Assembly (NCBI RefSeq): GCF_039536245.1
Contig: NZ_BAAAYN010000031.1
Span: 25,216 to 89,215, forward strand
Source: Cryptosporangium minutisporangium
GTDB taxonomy: Bacteria; Actinomycetota; Actinomycetes; Mycobacteriales; Cryptosporangiaceae
Reading direction: 5' to 3'
Length of the DNA stretch: 64,000 nt
Shown: positions 9,008 to 17,950 of the stretch, in pieces
How the letters are laid out: every line of letters begins with the position of its first letter
Position numbering within the stretch: position 1 is the first letter of the stretch
Notes under the pieces: generated by a model
What the model saw: only the letters and a program-made list of their open reading frames with translations
What the model was told of the DNA's origin: nothing
The model's database searches: none
Position numbers and translations under genes: made by a program

Positions 9008-9577
9008 ATGATGAGCCAGGGTCTCGCGCGTGAGGCGCGTGCCGGGGTTTTCACCCTGGTTTGCCTGAGCTCGTCGATCGCCCTGCACTCGTGGGCCGCC
9101 GGGTCCTTGCCGTCGGTTCCCGCGATGGTGGCCGGCGCCGGCCTGGTGTTGGTCGCCGCCGCGCTGCTGGCCGCGCGGGAACGTCGGTTCCCGCTCATCG
9201 CCGGGGTTCTGCTGGTCGCCCAGACCGGGCTGCACTACCTCTTCGAGGCGCTGCCGCACGCGGGACATCACGCCACCGCGATCGTGCCGGTATCGCCCGC
9301 GCCCTCGCCGACCGCGATGGTGCTGGCGCACCTGGTCGCCGGGTTGTCGACCGCAGCCTGGTTGCGTGGCGGCGAGGCCGCCGTGTGGCGTCTCGGCCGT
9401 CGGATGGCGCGTGGTGTCGCGCCGTTGCGACTGCTCTGGACCCTCGTGCGGACGCTGATCGTGCCGACGACGCGTCCGGCGCTCGTCGTCGCGTTGAGCC
9501 GGGCGATCGTTCGGTCGGCACCGGGTTGGCGGCACAGCGTGATCCGGCGCGGTCCACCGGTGCTCGCGGCGCACTGA
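9008..9577 (+). CDS. Small integral membrane protein of copper-linked locus
   Basis: A 189-residue membrane protein with four or so hydrophobic segments in the first 130 residues, then a basic tail rich in Arg that probably faces the cytoplasm. Between segments there is a His-rich loop (LHYLFEALPHAGHHA) that could touch metal. I recognise no named family. Proteins of this sort, hydrophobic with His-containing loops, are often found beside YcnI-like genes, and a YcnI gene follows at 10125. A role in copper handling at the membrane is therefore suggested by context only. ATG 9011 is an equally possible start. Confidence 0.7.
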   Translation: MMSQGLAREARAGVFTLVCLSSSIALHSWAAGSLPSVPAMVAGAGLVLVAAALLAARERRFPLIAGVLLVAQTGLHYLFEALPHAGHHATAIVPVSPAPSPTAMVLAHLVAGLSTAAWLRGGEAAVWRLGRRMARGVAPLRLLWTLVRTLIVPTTRPALVVALSRAIVRSAPGWRHSVIRRGPPVLAAH

Positions 9578-10124
9578 GGCCCGTTAGCAAGCCCGCGCTG
9601 CTCACCGTACGTGGTCGCTGACCCCGTTTCCCCTGTTCCAGGGTGCGACGACGTCGGCTCGGTAGGCCGCCGCGTCGCGAGTAGCACCCGGCGGAATCCG
9701 CCTGCGACCGGTCACGCCGGTTCGCCGTGACAGCCCGCCCGACCCGGACGCGCGCTTCGATGGACCGGCGAGCTGGTAGCTCGGCCAATTCCGGTGCGTC
9801 TGCGGCGTCGGACCTGGCGGACAGCGATCCGGCCGTGCCCGGCAGCCAGCCGTCGAGAGCAGCCAGGCGCGGCCGGTCAGTGCGGCGCAGCCAGGCGTGG
9901 CGAGCGGCCGGTCGATCGGTCTGCGCGCCGACAGTCGACTCGGGGCCCCACGCCGGAGCCGGTGGACGTACCGGTTCGGCAGAGCGGCGCGGCGCGTCGG
10001 GTCGGGTTCGCTCCGGTCGGTCCGGTCAGCCCCGGGACCGGCCGGGGCGGGCTCTGCCCACCGGGGTCGGCACACCCAGCAGTCCTAGATCCTCTTCGAG
10101 AAAACCCCTGAGAAAGGACCTGAA
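9578..10124. other. 547-bp stretch without a convincing gene
   Basis: Several open frames cross this GC-rich stretch on both strands, but their products are Arg/Pro/Ser-rich and lack domains or a good ribosome-binding site. CGGTCG-like words recur. The last 30 bases carry the AAAGGA ribosome-binding site of ycnI. The stretch probably contains the promoter and leader of ycnI. Confidence 0.5.
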
Positions 10125-10892
10125 ATGACGGTAACGACGGACCGGCGGCCCGCACGGCCCCGACGGCTCCTGGCGCGCACGGCAGCGGTCGTGCTCGCTG
10201 CCGGCGTCGCGGTGCTGGGCTTCGCCGGCCCGGCGTCCGCGCACGTGACGGTGAACCCGTCCGAGGCGACGCAGGGCGGCTACGCCGCGTTGACGTTCCG
10301 GGTGCCGAACGAGCGTGACGACGCCTCGACGACGAAGCTCGAGGTCGCGCTCCCGACCGACACCCCGTTCGCGTCCGTGTCGGTCAAGCCGATCCCCGGT
10401 TGGACGGTGGCGACCACGACGTCCAAGCTGGCCAAGCCGATCGAGGCCCACGGCACGCAGGTCACGGAGGCGGTCAGCCGGGTGACGTGGACGGCGACCA
10501 GCCCGGCCAACGCCATCGCGCCGCACCAGTTCCAGGAGTTCTCGATCTCGGTCGGCCCGCTGCCGGAGGCCGAGAAGATCTACTTCAAGTCGCTGCAGAC
10601 GTACTCGAACGGTGAGGTCGTCCGCTGGATCGAGGAGCCGACCGGCAGCGAGGAGCCGGACAAGCCCGCTCCGGTGCTGACGCTGGTCAAGGGCGGCGAC
10701 GGCCACGGCTCCGCGGACACCGAGACCAGCGAGGCGGCGTCCGCGTCCGAGTCCGACGACGACGACTCGGACGGGAACGGGCTCGCCATCGGGCTGGGCG
10801 TCGCCGGTCTGATCGCCGGTGTCGCGGGTCTGATCGCCGGTCTGCTGGCGCTGCGCCGGTCCACCGCCGACTCCTCCACGGCGAAGTCCTGA
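10125..10892 (+). CDS. ycnI: YcnI-like copper-binding membrane-anchored protein (DUF1775)
   Basis: A 255-residue exported protein. A signal peptide ends in ASA, so that the mature protein begins with His (HVTVNPSEATQGGYAALTF). In characterised YcnI the N-terminal His with a downstream Glu and Trp binds Cu(II); here Glu is in NPSEAT and Trp residues occur in PIPGWTV and VTWTA. The DUF1775 beta-domain runs to about residue 180, followed by an acidic Ser-rich linker and a C-terminal membrane anchor (GLGVAGLIAGVAGLIAGLLA). AAAGGA lies 6 nt before ATG. Convergent genes for a cupredoxin and a copper-associated fusion protein follow, supporting a copper role at the cell surface. Confidence 0.9.
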   Translation: MTVTTDRRPARPRRLLARTAAVVLAAGVAVLGFAGPASAHVTVNPSEATQGGYAALTFRVPNERDDASTTKLEVALPTDTPFASVSVKPIPGWTVATTTSKLAKPIEAHGTQVTEAVSRVTWTATSPANAIAPHQFQEFSISVGPLPEAEKIYFKSLQTYSNGEVVRWIEEPTGSEEPDKPAPVLTLVKGGDGHGSADTETSEAASASESDDDDSDGNGLAIGLGVAGLIAGVAGLIAGLLALRRSTADSSTAKS

Positions 10893-10947
10893 CCCCACCT
10901 CCTGAGCGAGTACGCGGGGCGGCCGTCCGTCGGCCGCCCCGCGCCGC

Positions 10948-11382
10948 TCACTCGGGAGGCGTGACCTCCAGGACGCCGCGCATGCCGCTCTCGGCGTGGT
11001 ACAGGCAAGGGAACGGGTACTCGCCGGGCTTCTCCACCGTCACCCGGAGCACCGTCGTCTGACCCCCGTTGACGTTGCCCGCGGTCGCGTTCGCCACGGT
11101 CATGTCGTGCGGCGTCACACCGACGTTCTGCAGCCGGAACTCGATCACACCGGGTGCGGCGGTCACCCGATCCGGAACGAACTTCAGCTCGTCGGTCAGG
11201 CTCACCGTGATCCGTTGGATGCCGTCCGGGCCTCGCGTCGCGGCCACCGCTGGCGACGCCGACGTCGCGGCGGCAGCGGGGGCGCCCGACCGTCCGATCC
11301 CGCCGGGGCCGCCCTCCGGTCCCCACGACGCACACCCCCCGACGGCGAGCAGGCCGACAACGAGCGCCGCCCGGAGCCTCAC
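10948..11382 (-). CDS. Cupredoxin-domain lipoprotein
   Basis: A 144-residue lipoprotein. GTG 11382 overlaps the TGA of the upstream peroxidase-fusion gene (GTGA), indicating coupling. The signal (VRLRAALVVGLLAVGGC) has a lipobox ending at Cys17. The mature domain has the type-1 copper ligands: His in TPHDM, and Cys, His and Met in PCLYHAESGMRG, spaced C-x2-H-x4-M. It should carry electrons or copper on the outer face of the membrane, possibly serving the peroxidase domain encoded just upstream. Confidence 0.88.
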   Translation of the reverse strand: MRLRAALVVGLLAVGGCASWGPEGGPGGIGRSGAPAAAATSASPAVAATRGPDGIQRITVSLTDELKFVPDRVTAAPGVIEFRLQNVGVTPHDMTVANATAGNVNGGQTTVLRVTVEKPGEYPFPCLYHAESGMRGVLEVTPPE

Positions 11383-13892
11383 AGCCCCGCCTCCTCGAAG
11401 AGCCGCTGGCCGAGGTACTCGCCCCGGGTCACGCCGCCGGGCATCGCGAAGAGCGCGCCGGCCTCGTGTCGGGTGAAGCGGCTCAGCCGATCCTTGCCCG
11501 CGATCAGGTTCTGGTGCACCGGAACGAAGCCGGTCCGTGGATCGGCCTGCCAGGCCAGGAAGATCAACCCTGCCTCCACCCCGCCGCCCGGCTGCGGATC
11601 GGCGAACGAGTACCCCCGCCGCAGCATCGCCGCGCCCCGGTTGAACGCGGCGGCCGCGAGCCGCACGTGCGAGTCCGCCGGGATCAGCAGTTCGCCGTCC
11701 GGGCCCCGGCGTCCGAAGTTCGCGGGCGTCGTCTCGACTCCTCCGGACAGCGGCGCCCCGCTGGCCTTCTTCCGCCCGATGACCTGCTCCTGTGCGGTGA
11801 CCGGAAGCTCCTCCCACTCGTCGAGCAGCATCCGGATCCGGCGGACGACCAGGTACGAGCCGCCGCGCATCCACCCGTCCGCGGAGACGAACACGGTCTT
11901 GCCGAACGTCGCCTCGCTGGGTTTCGGGTTCTTCGTTCCGTCCAGCTGGCCCATCAGGTTGCGGACCGTCGCGCCCTCGTTCGTGGTGACGCCGCGCCCT
12001 CGGGTGAAACCGGCGAACTGCCAGCGGGGAGTCGCCACCCCGGCGGCGAGTTGCTCCAGCGTGCGGAGCGCGGAGAACACCACGACCGGATCGTCGGCAC
12101 AGACCAGCACACCGAGGTCGCCGTCGCTGCGGGCGGCGTCCAGGGATTCGCCTCCGAATGCGGGGAGTGGAGCCAGCGCCGCGGGCCGGGCGCTCGCCGG
12201 GAACACCGTCCCGAACAGGCTCGGACCGAAGCCGACGGTGACCGTGAGGGCGGCCGGGCCGCTGTCCGCGGTCATCGTGTCCGTGCGGTTCCCGGCCGGG
12301 CGGCCGGTGGTGAGCGCCTCGGCCGCGGTGGTCCAGCGTTGGAGCAGCGTCCGCAGCGCGGCGGCGTCGGCGCCGGGGACCAGGTCGAACGCGGCGATCC
12401 GGGCGTGCGCCTGACGCTGGATCGGGGTGGCGATACCGGCTTGGCGAGCGCCGTGGAACGGGACGGTTTGGCTGCCGACCGAGCCGAGCGCCACGGTGTT
12501 GGTCGGTGCGGTGGGGGTGGGTTGGTCGGGGCTCGCGGCGAGCTGCAGACCGGCCCCGGCGACGGCCCCGGCGCCCCCCGCCACGGCCAGCCCCACGGCG
12601 TGGCGCCGGCTGATTCGCGGGCCTCGGACGTGCCCCCCGGGGGCCCCGAGCGGCTCGGGGTCGTCGGACGTCTCCGAGCCGGCATCGACCGGTAGGGGCT
12701 GGTCAGCGTCCGGCTCTGGTGCATTGGTAGCCGCTGCCTCGGGGGTTGCCTCCGCGAGGTCGGTACCCACCGGGGCCAGGCGCTGTACCGAGCCTGCACC
12801 TCGTCGTCGTTGAAGTAGCAGTTGAAGGGCGAGGGCGCCGGCCAGGCCGAGCCCGACCCCGAGGCCCACCACGACGGTGAGGCGGTCCACCCCGAGGGGG
12901 AGGACCGTCGGCGCGGACGAGCGCCAGAAGACCGGTAGGTCGGGGAAGCCGGACGCGGCCGCGACGCAGACGCCGACCACCGCCGCGGCCCAGGTACCGG
13001 CGTCCCGGCCGCGGAACAGCAACCAGCTGGCCAGTCCGCCGATCGCCCAGACCGCGACCTGCGGCAGCAACGACACGAACGCGTCGGTCCTCGACGCTTC
13101 GAGCAGCACCACCCCGACGCTGTGCGCGGCGTCCGCGACCACCACCAGGAGCACCGCGACCCCCAGCGCAGTGAACGTCCTTCGCCGCCCGAAGCCCACC
13201 ACCAGCGCCGGTACCACCAGCAGCACGGCTGCAGCGGCGAACCAGCCCCACGGCGACGGGCCCGGTACCCAGCTCAGCGAACCGGTCGCGGTCAGCGAGG
13301 TGCCGCCGCGGTCGAACGTGATCGTCCAGCGGCTGATCCGGTGGACCTCGTCGGGGGATCGGCTCACGACCGGCGGGAGCGTGGTCTGCATCCAGTGCGT
13401 GCGGTGGTCGTGCCAGCGGAAGACCGGCTCGTCGGAGATCTTCCGCCAGCTCGGGGCCTTCTTCGGGTCGGCGCTCGCCGGGACGGTGGTCACGCCGTAA
13501 CGGTCGGTGTTCAGGTAGTACGCGGGTGAGTTCTCGTTCACGTACACGCCGTCCGGCCCCACCCGCGCGTACGGCTCGTTCTGGTACCCGCGGACGACGG
13601 TCTCGCTCTCGGCCTCCAGCTCCAGCCTGCTGCCGTTCTCCACCACGCGGAGCTCGACGCCGGGCGCACCGGAGAAGTGCTCCAGCGTGGTGCGGAAGTT
13701 CGTCGCGCCGACACCGCCGACACTGTGCGCCGACGCCGGCGTCGCCCCGGTCGCGAGCAGCGCCGCGACCAGCGCCCCGACCGCGCCGACGCGACGCAGC
13801 CACCTGCATGAACCTGCTATCACGGGAAGACAGTCGCTCGGGCGTGGTTCTGAGTTCCTTCGGGTTTCCCCGGAAAGCGAGATAGTCGTCAC
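11379..13892 (-). CDS. Fusion of copper-associated membrane protein and DyP-type peroxidase
   Basis: An 837-residue two-part protein. Residues 1-55 hold a signal peptide ending PASA|HS. A soluble extracellular domain follows (GPDGVYVNENSPAYY; FRWHDHRTHWM), then about five membrane segments up to residue 375 and an acidic Pro-rich linker. Near residue 427 a Tat-like motif (ISRRHAVGLAV) precedes a DyP peroxidase domain, with the distal GQLDG motif near 650, proximal heme His742 in DSHVRLA and RRGYSF after it. DyP enzymes oxidise dyes or porphyrins with peroxide. I know the two halves mostly as separate genes. The start is GTG 13892; a second GTG at 13823 would give a more compact signal peptide. 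Confidence 0.85.
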   Translation of the reverse strand: MTTISLSGETRRNSEPRPSDCLPVIAGSCRWLRRVGAVGALVAALLATGATPASAHSVGGVGATNFRTTLEHFSGAPGVELRVVENGSRLELEAESETVVRGYQNEPYARVGPDGVYVNENSPAYYLNTDRYGVTTVPASADPKKAPSWRKISDEPVFRWHDHRTHWMQTTLPPVVSRSPDEVHRISRWTITFDRGGTSLTATGSLSWVPGPSPWGWFAAAAVLLVVPALVVGFGRRRTFTALGVAVLLVVVADAAHSVGVVLLEASRTDAFVSLLPQVAVWAIGGLASWLLFRGRDAGTWAAAVVGVCVAAASGFPDLPVFWRSSAPTVLPLGVDRLTVVVGLGVGLGLAGALALQLLLQRRRGAGSVQRLAPVGTDLAEATPEAAATNAPEPDADQPLPVDAGSETSDDPEPLGAPGGHVRGPRISRRHAVGLAVAGGAGAVAGAGLQLAASPDQPTPTAPTNTVALGSVGSQTVPFHGARQAGIATPIQRQAHARIAAFDLVPGADAAALRTLLQRWTTAAEALTTGRPAGNRTDTMTADSGPAALTVTVGFGPSLFGTVFPASARPAALAPLPAFGGESLDAARSDGDLGVLVCADDPVVVFSALRTLEQLAAGVATPRWQFAGFTRGRGVTTNEGATVRNLMGQLDGTKNPKPSEATFGKTVFVSADGWMRGGSYLVVRRIRMLLDEWEELPVTAQEQVIGRKKASGAPLSGGVETTPANFGRRGPDGELLIPADSHVRLAAAAFNRGAAMLRRGYSFADPQPGGGVEAGLIFLAWQADPRTGFVPVHQNLIAGKDRLSRFTRHEAGALFAMPGGVTRGEYLGQRLFEEAGL

Positions 13893-13946
13893 TGCCCGGA
13901 CGGGCGCCCGCTGGTCTGCTCCCGTGAGCGATTACGGTTTGCCTCC

Positions 13947-15173
13947 GTGACCTCCGACTTTCCCACCGAAGTGGTGACGGTCGTCGGTATCGGTGCCGAC
14001 GGCTGGGCCGGGCTCGGAGACCCGGCGCGCGACGCACTCCGCGCCGCCGAAGTGGTCTTCGGCAGCCAGCGCCAACTCGGACTGTTGCCGGCGGACGTCG
14101 CCTGCGAACGCGTCACCTGGCCGCGGCCGATGATGCCGGCGATCCCGCAGTTGCTGGCCGCCAACGCCGGCCGCCGGATCGCGGTACTGGCCAGCGGCGA
14201 CCCGATGTTCTTCGGCATCGGGGGCACGCTGGTGCGCCAGCTCGGCGCGGATCGCGTGCGGGTGATCACGCACCCTTCGTCGATCTCGCTCGCGTGCGCC
14301 CGTCTCGGGTGGCCGGAGGAGAAGATCGAGATCGTCAGCCTGGTCGGCCGTCCGGTGGAGCGTCTGCACACCGCGATCCAGCCCGGGCGCCAGGTGCTGG
14401 CGCTGAGCGCGGACGGTACGACGCCGGGGCAGGTCGCTGCGCTGCTCGTCGCACGGGGCTACGGCGAGAGCCGGCTCACCGTGCTCGAACATTTGGGCTC
14501 GGCAACGGAGGCTCGCCGTACCGCGGTCGCGTCGGAGTGGGCAGGCGAGATCACCAGCGCGCTGAACGTGATCGCGATCGAGTGCGTGGCCGGCCCGGAC
14601 GCAGCCCTGCTGCCCCTCATCCCCGGCCTGCCGGACGAGTCGTACGACAGCGACGGGCAGCTCACCAAGCGCGAGGTCCGCGCGATCACGCTGGCCCGGC
14701 TCGCGCCGCTCCCCGGTCAACTGCTCTGGGACGTCGGGGCGGGCGCGGGCAGCGTCGCGATCGAGTGGCTCCGGACGCATCGGTCGTGCCGCGCGGTGGC
14801 GGTCGAGCATCGTCCGGACCGGGCGGCGCGTCTGGCCGGGAACGCGGCGGCGCTCGGCGTCCCCGGGCTGATCGTCTCGGTCGGGTCGGTGCCCGGCGCG
14901 CTGGCCGCGCTCGACCCACCGGACGCGGTGTTCATCGGCGGTGCGCTGACCGTTCCCGGCGTCGTCGAAACCTGCTGGGACGCGCTGAAACCGGGTGGAC
15001 GGCTGGTGGCCAACGCGGTGACGATCCAGTCGGAGGCTGCGGTCGCGAGCTGGCACGAGCAGCTCGGTGGCGACCTCACCCGCATCTCGATCAGCCGGGC
15101 GAAGCCGGTCGGCGGGTTCCTCGGGTGGAAGCCGATGATGCCGGTGACGCAGTGGGTGGTGACGAAACGATGA
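13947..15173 (+). CDS. cobL: Precorrin-6Y C5,15-methyltransferase (decarboxylating), CbiE-CbiT fusion
   Basis: A 408-residue bifunctional enzyme that methylates C5 and C15 of precorrin-6B and decarboxylates the C12 acetate side chain. Residues 1-200 are the CbiE-type tetrapyrrole methylase domain (VVGIGADGWAGLG; LASGDPMFFGIGG). Residues 210-400 are the CbiT-type Rossmann methyltransferase with SAM motif LWDVGAGAGSVAIEWL. Length matches CobL. GTG 13947 lies 54 bp from the divergent peroxidase-fusion gene, so promoters overlap. Its stop overlaps the ATG of cobM. Confidence 0.95.
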   Translation: MTSDFPTEVVTVVGIGADGWAGLGDPARDALRAAEVVFGSQRQLGLLPADVACERVTWPRPMMPAIPQLLAANAGRRIAVLASGDPMFFGIGGTLVRQLGADRVRVITHPSSISLACARLGWPEEKIEIVSLVGRPVERLHTAIQPGRQVLALSADGTTPGQVAALLVARGYGESRLTVLEHLGSATEARRTAVASEWAGEITSALNVIAIECVAGPDAALLPLIPGLPDESYDSDGQLTKREVRAITLARLAPLPGQLLWDVGAGAGSVAIEWLRTHRSCRAVAVEHRPDRAARLAGNAAALGVPGLIVSVGSVPGALAALDPPDAVFIGGALTVPGVVETCWDALKPGGRLVANAVTIQSEAAVASWHEQLGGDLTRISISRAKPVGGFLGWKPMMPVTQWVVTKR

Positions 15174-15910
15174 CCGTGCACTTCATCGGCGCCGGACCGG
15201 GCGCCGCCGACCTGATCACGGTGCGGGGACAGCGGCTGATCGCGTCGTCGCCGGTATGCCTCTACGCGGGTTCGCTGGTGCCGGCCGAATTACTCGCGTC
15301 CTGTCCTTCGGGCGCGCGGCTGGTCGACACTGCCTCGCTGAACCTCGACCAGATCATCGCCGAGTGCGTGGCTGCTGATCAGGCTGGGCTGGACGTCGCC
15401 CGGCTGCACTCCGGCGACCCGTCGGTGTTCAGCGCGATGGCCGAGCAGATGCGTCGGCTGGACGCTGCCGGGGTGCCCTACGACGTGACGCCGGGGGTGC
15501 CGGCGTTCGCGGCGGCTGCCGCGTCACTGAAGCACGAGTTGACCGTGCCCGGCGTCGGGCAGACCGTGATCCTGACCCGGACGTCGGCCCGCGCGACGCC
15601 GATGCCGCCGGGGGAGGACCTGGCGACGCTCGGCGCGAGCCGGTCGACTCTCGTCCTGCACTTGGCCGTGCAGCGGATCGTTCCTGTCGTCGACGAGCTG
15701 ATCCCGTCGTACGGGGCGGATTGCCCGGTCGCGGTGGTGGCACGAGCGAGCCGGGAGGACGAGGTGGTGCTGCGCGGGACGCTCGCCGACATCGCCGCGC
15801 AGGTGTCGGCCGCCGGAATCGTGCGTACGGCGGTGATCATCGTCGGTGCGGTGCTGAACGCGTCCTCGTTCTCGGATTCGCACCTGTACTCGGCCTGTCG
15901 GGAGCGTTAG
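15170..15910 (+). CDS. cobM: Precorrin-4 C11-methyltransferase
   Basis: A 246-residue SAM-dependent tetrapyrrole methylase that methylates C11 of precorrin-4. Typical motifs are VHFIGAGPGAADLITVRGQR at the N-terminus, YAGSLVP, LHSGDPSVFSAMAEQM and the late region VVARASREDE. ATG 15170 overlaps the cobL stop (ATGA). Its own stop, TAG at 15908-15910, lies inside the terminal repeat of the 183-bp element at 15907-16089. Confidence 0.95.
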   Translation: MTVHFIGAGPGAADLITVRGQRLIASSPVCLYAGSLVPAELLASCPSGARLVDTASLNLDQIIAECVAADQAGLDVARLHSGDPSVFSAMAEQMRRLDAAGVPYDVTPGVPAFAAAAASLKHELTVPGVGQTVILTRTSARATPMPPGEDLATLGASRSTLVLHLAVQRIVPVVDELIPSYGADCPVAVVARASREDEVVLRGTLADIAAQVSAAGIVRTAVIIVGAVLNASSFSDSHLYSACRER

Positions 15911-16089
15911 GCCGTGTCCTGCGGATCTCGCTCGCAGCGAGGCCCCACCCAGGCGTCGTCCGGCAAGGCGGAGGGATGTCCGGCTGCCGCTAGCTTTTGG
16001 CAGCTGTTGTATCCGGACATCCCGGCGACGCGGCCGGACGACGCCTGGGCGGGCCGCAGCCGAGCACGGATTCGCAGGACACGGCCTAA
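15907..16089. repeat. 183-bp imperfect inverted-repeat element between convergent genes
   Basis: Arms of about 77 bp face each other (15907-15983 and 16013-16089), with a 29-nt centre that contains a small CTGCC/GGCAG stem. The outer 17 bp (TTAGGCCGTGTCCTGCG) are identical on both ends, and blocks CCCAGGCGTCGTCCGG and GATGTCCGG also match. The TAG in each outer end supplies the stop codon of cobM on the plus strand and of cbiD on the minus strand. It looks like a MITE or REP-type element that also acts as a terminator. No transposase is present in the window. Confidence 0.8.
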
Positions 16090-17129
16090 GCCCTTCCGAC
16101 TATGGTCCCGGCGCGGTCGATGACGACGACGTCCGTGGTGACCGGGGCGCCGCGGAGGACGTCGTCGGCGGTTTCCCGTGCCTTCGCCGCGACCAGGTGA
16201 CCGATCGGCGGGTAGAGCTGCAGGGCTTGGAGTGCGGTGTTGGCGTGCTGTACTTCCTGGGCTGTTGCTGCGTCCGGAACCAGCGACGCGAGGAACCCGA
16301 AGTCGACCTGCGACCGCTTCGAATGCAGATCGAGATGACCGGCCGCGAGTTTGGCGAGTTTCCCGATCCCGCCGGCGATCGTCAGCCGCGGCACCGGGTG
16401 CCTCCGCAGGTACTTGAGCACCGCGCCGGCGAAGTCCCCCATGTCGAGCAGCGCGTCCTCGGGCAGGTCGTAGAGCGCCGCCGCGACCTTCTCGGACGTA
16501 CTTCCGGTACAGCCGGCGACGTGCTGGTACCCGGCCGCTCGGGCGACGTCGATGCCGCGCCGGATGCTGTCGATCCACGCCGAGCAGGAGTACGGCACGA
16601 CGACGCCGGTCGTACCGAGGATCGACAGGCCGCCGAGGATGCCGAGCCGCGGGTTCCACGTCTTCTTGGCGATCTCCTCGCCGTTCTCGACGCCGACCTC
16701 GATCTCGACGTCGCCCGCGCCACCGTGCTGCGCGGCGACCTGTGCGATCGCGTCCCGCATCATCTGCCGGGGGACCGGGTTGATCGCGGGCTCGCCGACC
16801 GGCAGCGGCAGGCCGGGTTTGGTGACGGTGCCGACGCCCTCGCCCGCCCGGAACGTGACGCCGGTGCCGGGCAGCCCGTGCCGCACGGTCGCCCGGATCA
16901 GGGCGCCGTGGGTCACGTCCGGGTCGTCGCCGGCGTCCTTGATCACCCCGGCCGTGGCGCTTTCCTGGGTGCGGTGTTCGGTGGCGAGTGCGAAGCTCGG
17001 CTGTTGCCCCTTCGGGAGCGTGATCTGCACCGGGTCCGGGAACTCGCCGGTGAGCAGCGCGGTGTACGCAGCGGTGGTGGCCGCGGTGGCGCAGGCACCG
17101 GTCGTCCAGCCGTACCGCAGTTCGGTCAC
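16086..17129 (-). CDS. cbiD: Cobalt-precorrin-5B C1-methyltransferase CbiD
   Basis: A 347-residue enzyme of the CbiD family, which methylates C1 during ring contraction and replaces CobF of the classical aerobic route. The N-terminus YGWTTGACATAATTAAYTAL is diagnostic, and AKKTWNPRLGILGGLSILGT with VVPYSCSAWIDSIRRG are conserved blocks. GTG 17129 faces cobK across 32 bp. Its TAG stop lies in the right end of the 183-bp element. Its presence beside aerobic-type cobG and cobN makes the pathway a mosaic. Confidence 0.94.
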   Translation of the reverse strand: MTELRYGWTTGACATAATTAAYTALLTGEFPDPVQITLPKGQQPSFALATEHRTQESATAGVIKDAGDDPDVTHGALIRATVRHGLPGTGVTFRAGEGVGTVTKPGLPLPVGEPAINPVPRQMMRDAIAQVAAQHGGAGDVEIEVGVENGEEIAKKTWNPRLGILGGLSILGTTGVVVPYSCSAWIDSIRRGIDVARAAGYQHVAGCTGSTSEKVAAALYDLPEDALLDMGDFAGAVLKYLRRHPVPRLTIAGGIGKLAKLAAGHLDLHSKRSQVDFGFLASLVPDAATAQEVQHANTALQALQLYPPIGHLVAAKARETADDVLRGAPVTTDVVVIDRAGTIVGRA

Positions 17130-17161
17130 GGTCCCAGCATGCCAACTACGCTGAGGAACTC

Positions 17162-17899
17162 GTGACAGGCGTCCTCATTCTCGGCGGTACCGGTGACGCT
17201 CGTCGCCTCGCGTCGCTGCTGGCGGGCTCGTACCGGGTGGTGAGTTCCCTGGCCGGGCGGGTGCGCGAGCCGCTGCTGCCGCCGGGTCTCGTCCGGGTAG
17301 GGGGCTTCGGCGGGGTTGGCGGGTTGGTGACGTACCTGCGGGAGTCGGAGATCTCCGCGGTGGTCGATGCCACGCACCCGTTCGCGGCGCAGATGACGAG
17401 GCACGCGGTCGAGGCTTGCGAACTCTCCGGGGTGCCGTTGGTCGTGCTCCAGCGCCCGGGCTGGGAGTCGGTGCCGGGGGATCGCTGGGTGCGCGTTCCT
17501 ACTCTTGCGGACGCCGCTGCGGCGCTGCCGTCGCTCGGGCAGCGGGTTTTCCTCACCACCGGGGCACAGGGGTTGGGTGCGTTCGCGGGGTGTCGCTCGT
17601 CATGGTTCCTCATCCGTACGGTGGACCCGCCGTCCGGCGAGGTACCACCGCACTCCGAGGTGCTCCTCGCCCGCGGCCCGTTCACCTTCGAGGACGAGTT
17701 GGCGCTACTCCGCGAGCACCGCATCGACGTCGTGGTGACCAAGGACAGCGGCGGCAGCGCGACCTACCCCAAACTAGCCGCCGCCCGCGCCCAAGGCCTC
17801 CCCGTGGTGCTCGTCACCCGCCCGCCCCTGCCCCCCGTTGCCACGGTGCCCACCCCGGAAGCCGCCCACCGATGGCTCGCGTCCGCACTTCCAGCCTGA
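17162..17899 (+). CDS. cobK: Precorrin-6A reductase
   Basis: A 245-residue NADPH-dependent reductase that converts precorrin-6A to precorrin-6B. The N-terminal nucleotide-binding motif is LILGGTGDARRLASLLAG; the conserved blocks VVDATHPFAAQMTRHAVEAC and VVTKDSGGSATYPKLAAA are present, and length is usual. GTG 17162 is used. The gene is transcribed away from cbiD and is followed by an 18-bp-stem hairpin. Confidence 0.94.
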   Translation: MTGVLILGGTGDARRLASLLAGSYRVVSSLAGRVREPLLPPGLVRVGGFGGVGGLVTYLRESEISAVVDATHPFAAQMTRHAVEACELSGVPLVVLQRPGWESVPGDRWVRVPTLADAAAALPSLGQRVFLTTGAQGLGAFAGCRSSWFLIRTVDPPSGEVPPHSEVLLARGPFTFEDELALLREHRIDVVVTKDSGGSATYPKLAAARAQGLPVVLVTRPPLPPVATVPTPEAAHRWLASALPA

Positions 17900-17904
17900 C
17901 GCAC

Positions 17905-17948
17905 CGGCATATCGACGCTACGGCGCGGCGCGTAGCGTCGATATGCCG
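17905..17948. repeat. Hairpin with perfect 18-bp arms
   Basis: CGGCATATCGACGCTACG (17905-17922) is repeated in inverse at 17931-17948 with an 8-nt loop. It starts 5 nt after the cobK stop and may terminate that gene. Its core CATATCGACGCTACG matches 14 of 15 bases of the palindrome at 18886-18931, so the two are copies of one family flanking the gene between them. Confidence 0.8.
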
Positions 17949-17950
17949 TC

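Noticed and set aside
9602..10128. Several 60-157-codon frames on both strands in the gap before ycnI
   Set aside because: Composition is Arg/Pro/Ser-rich, no domain or ribosome-binding site is seen, and the frames overlap each other.
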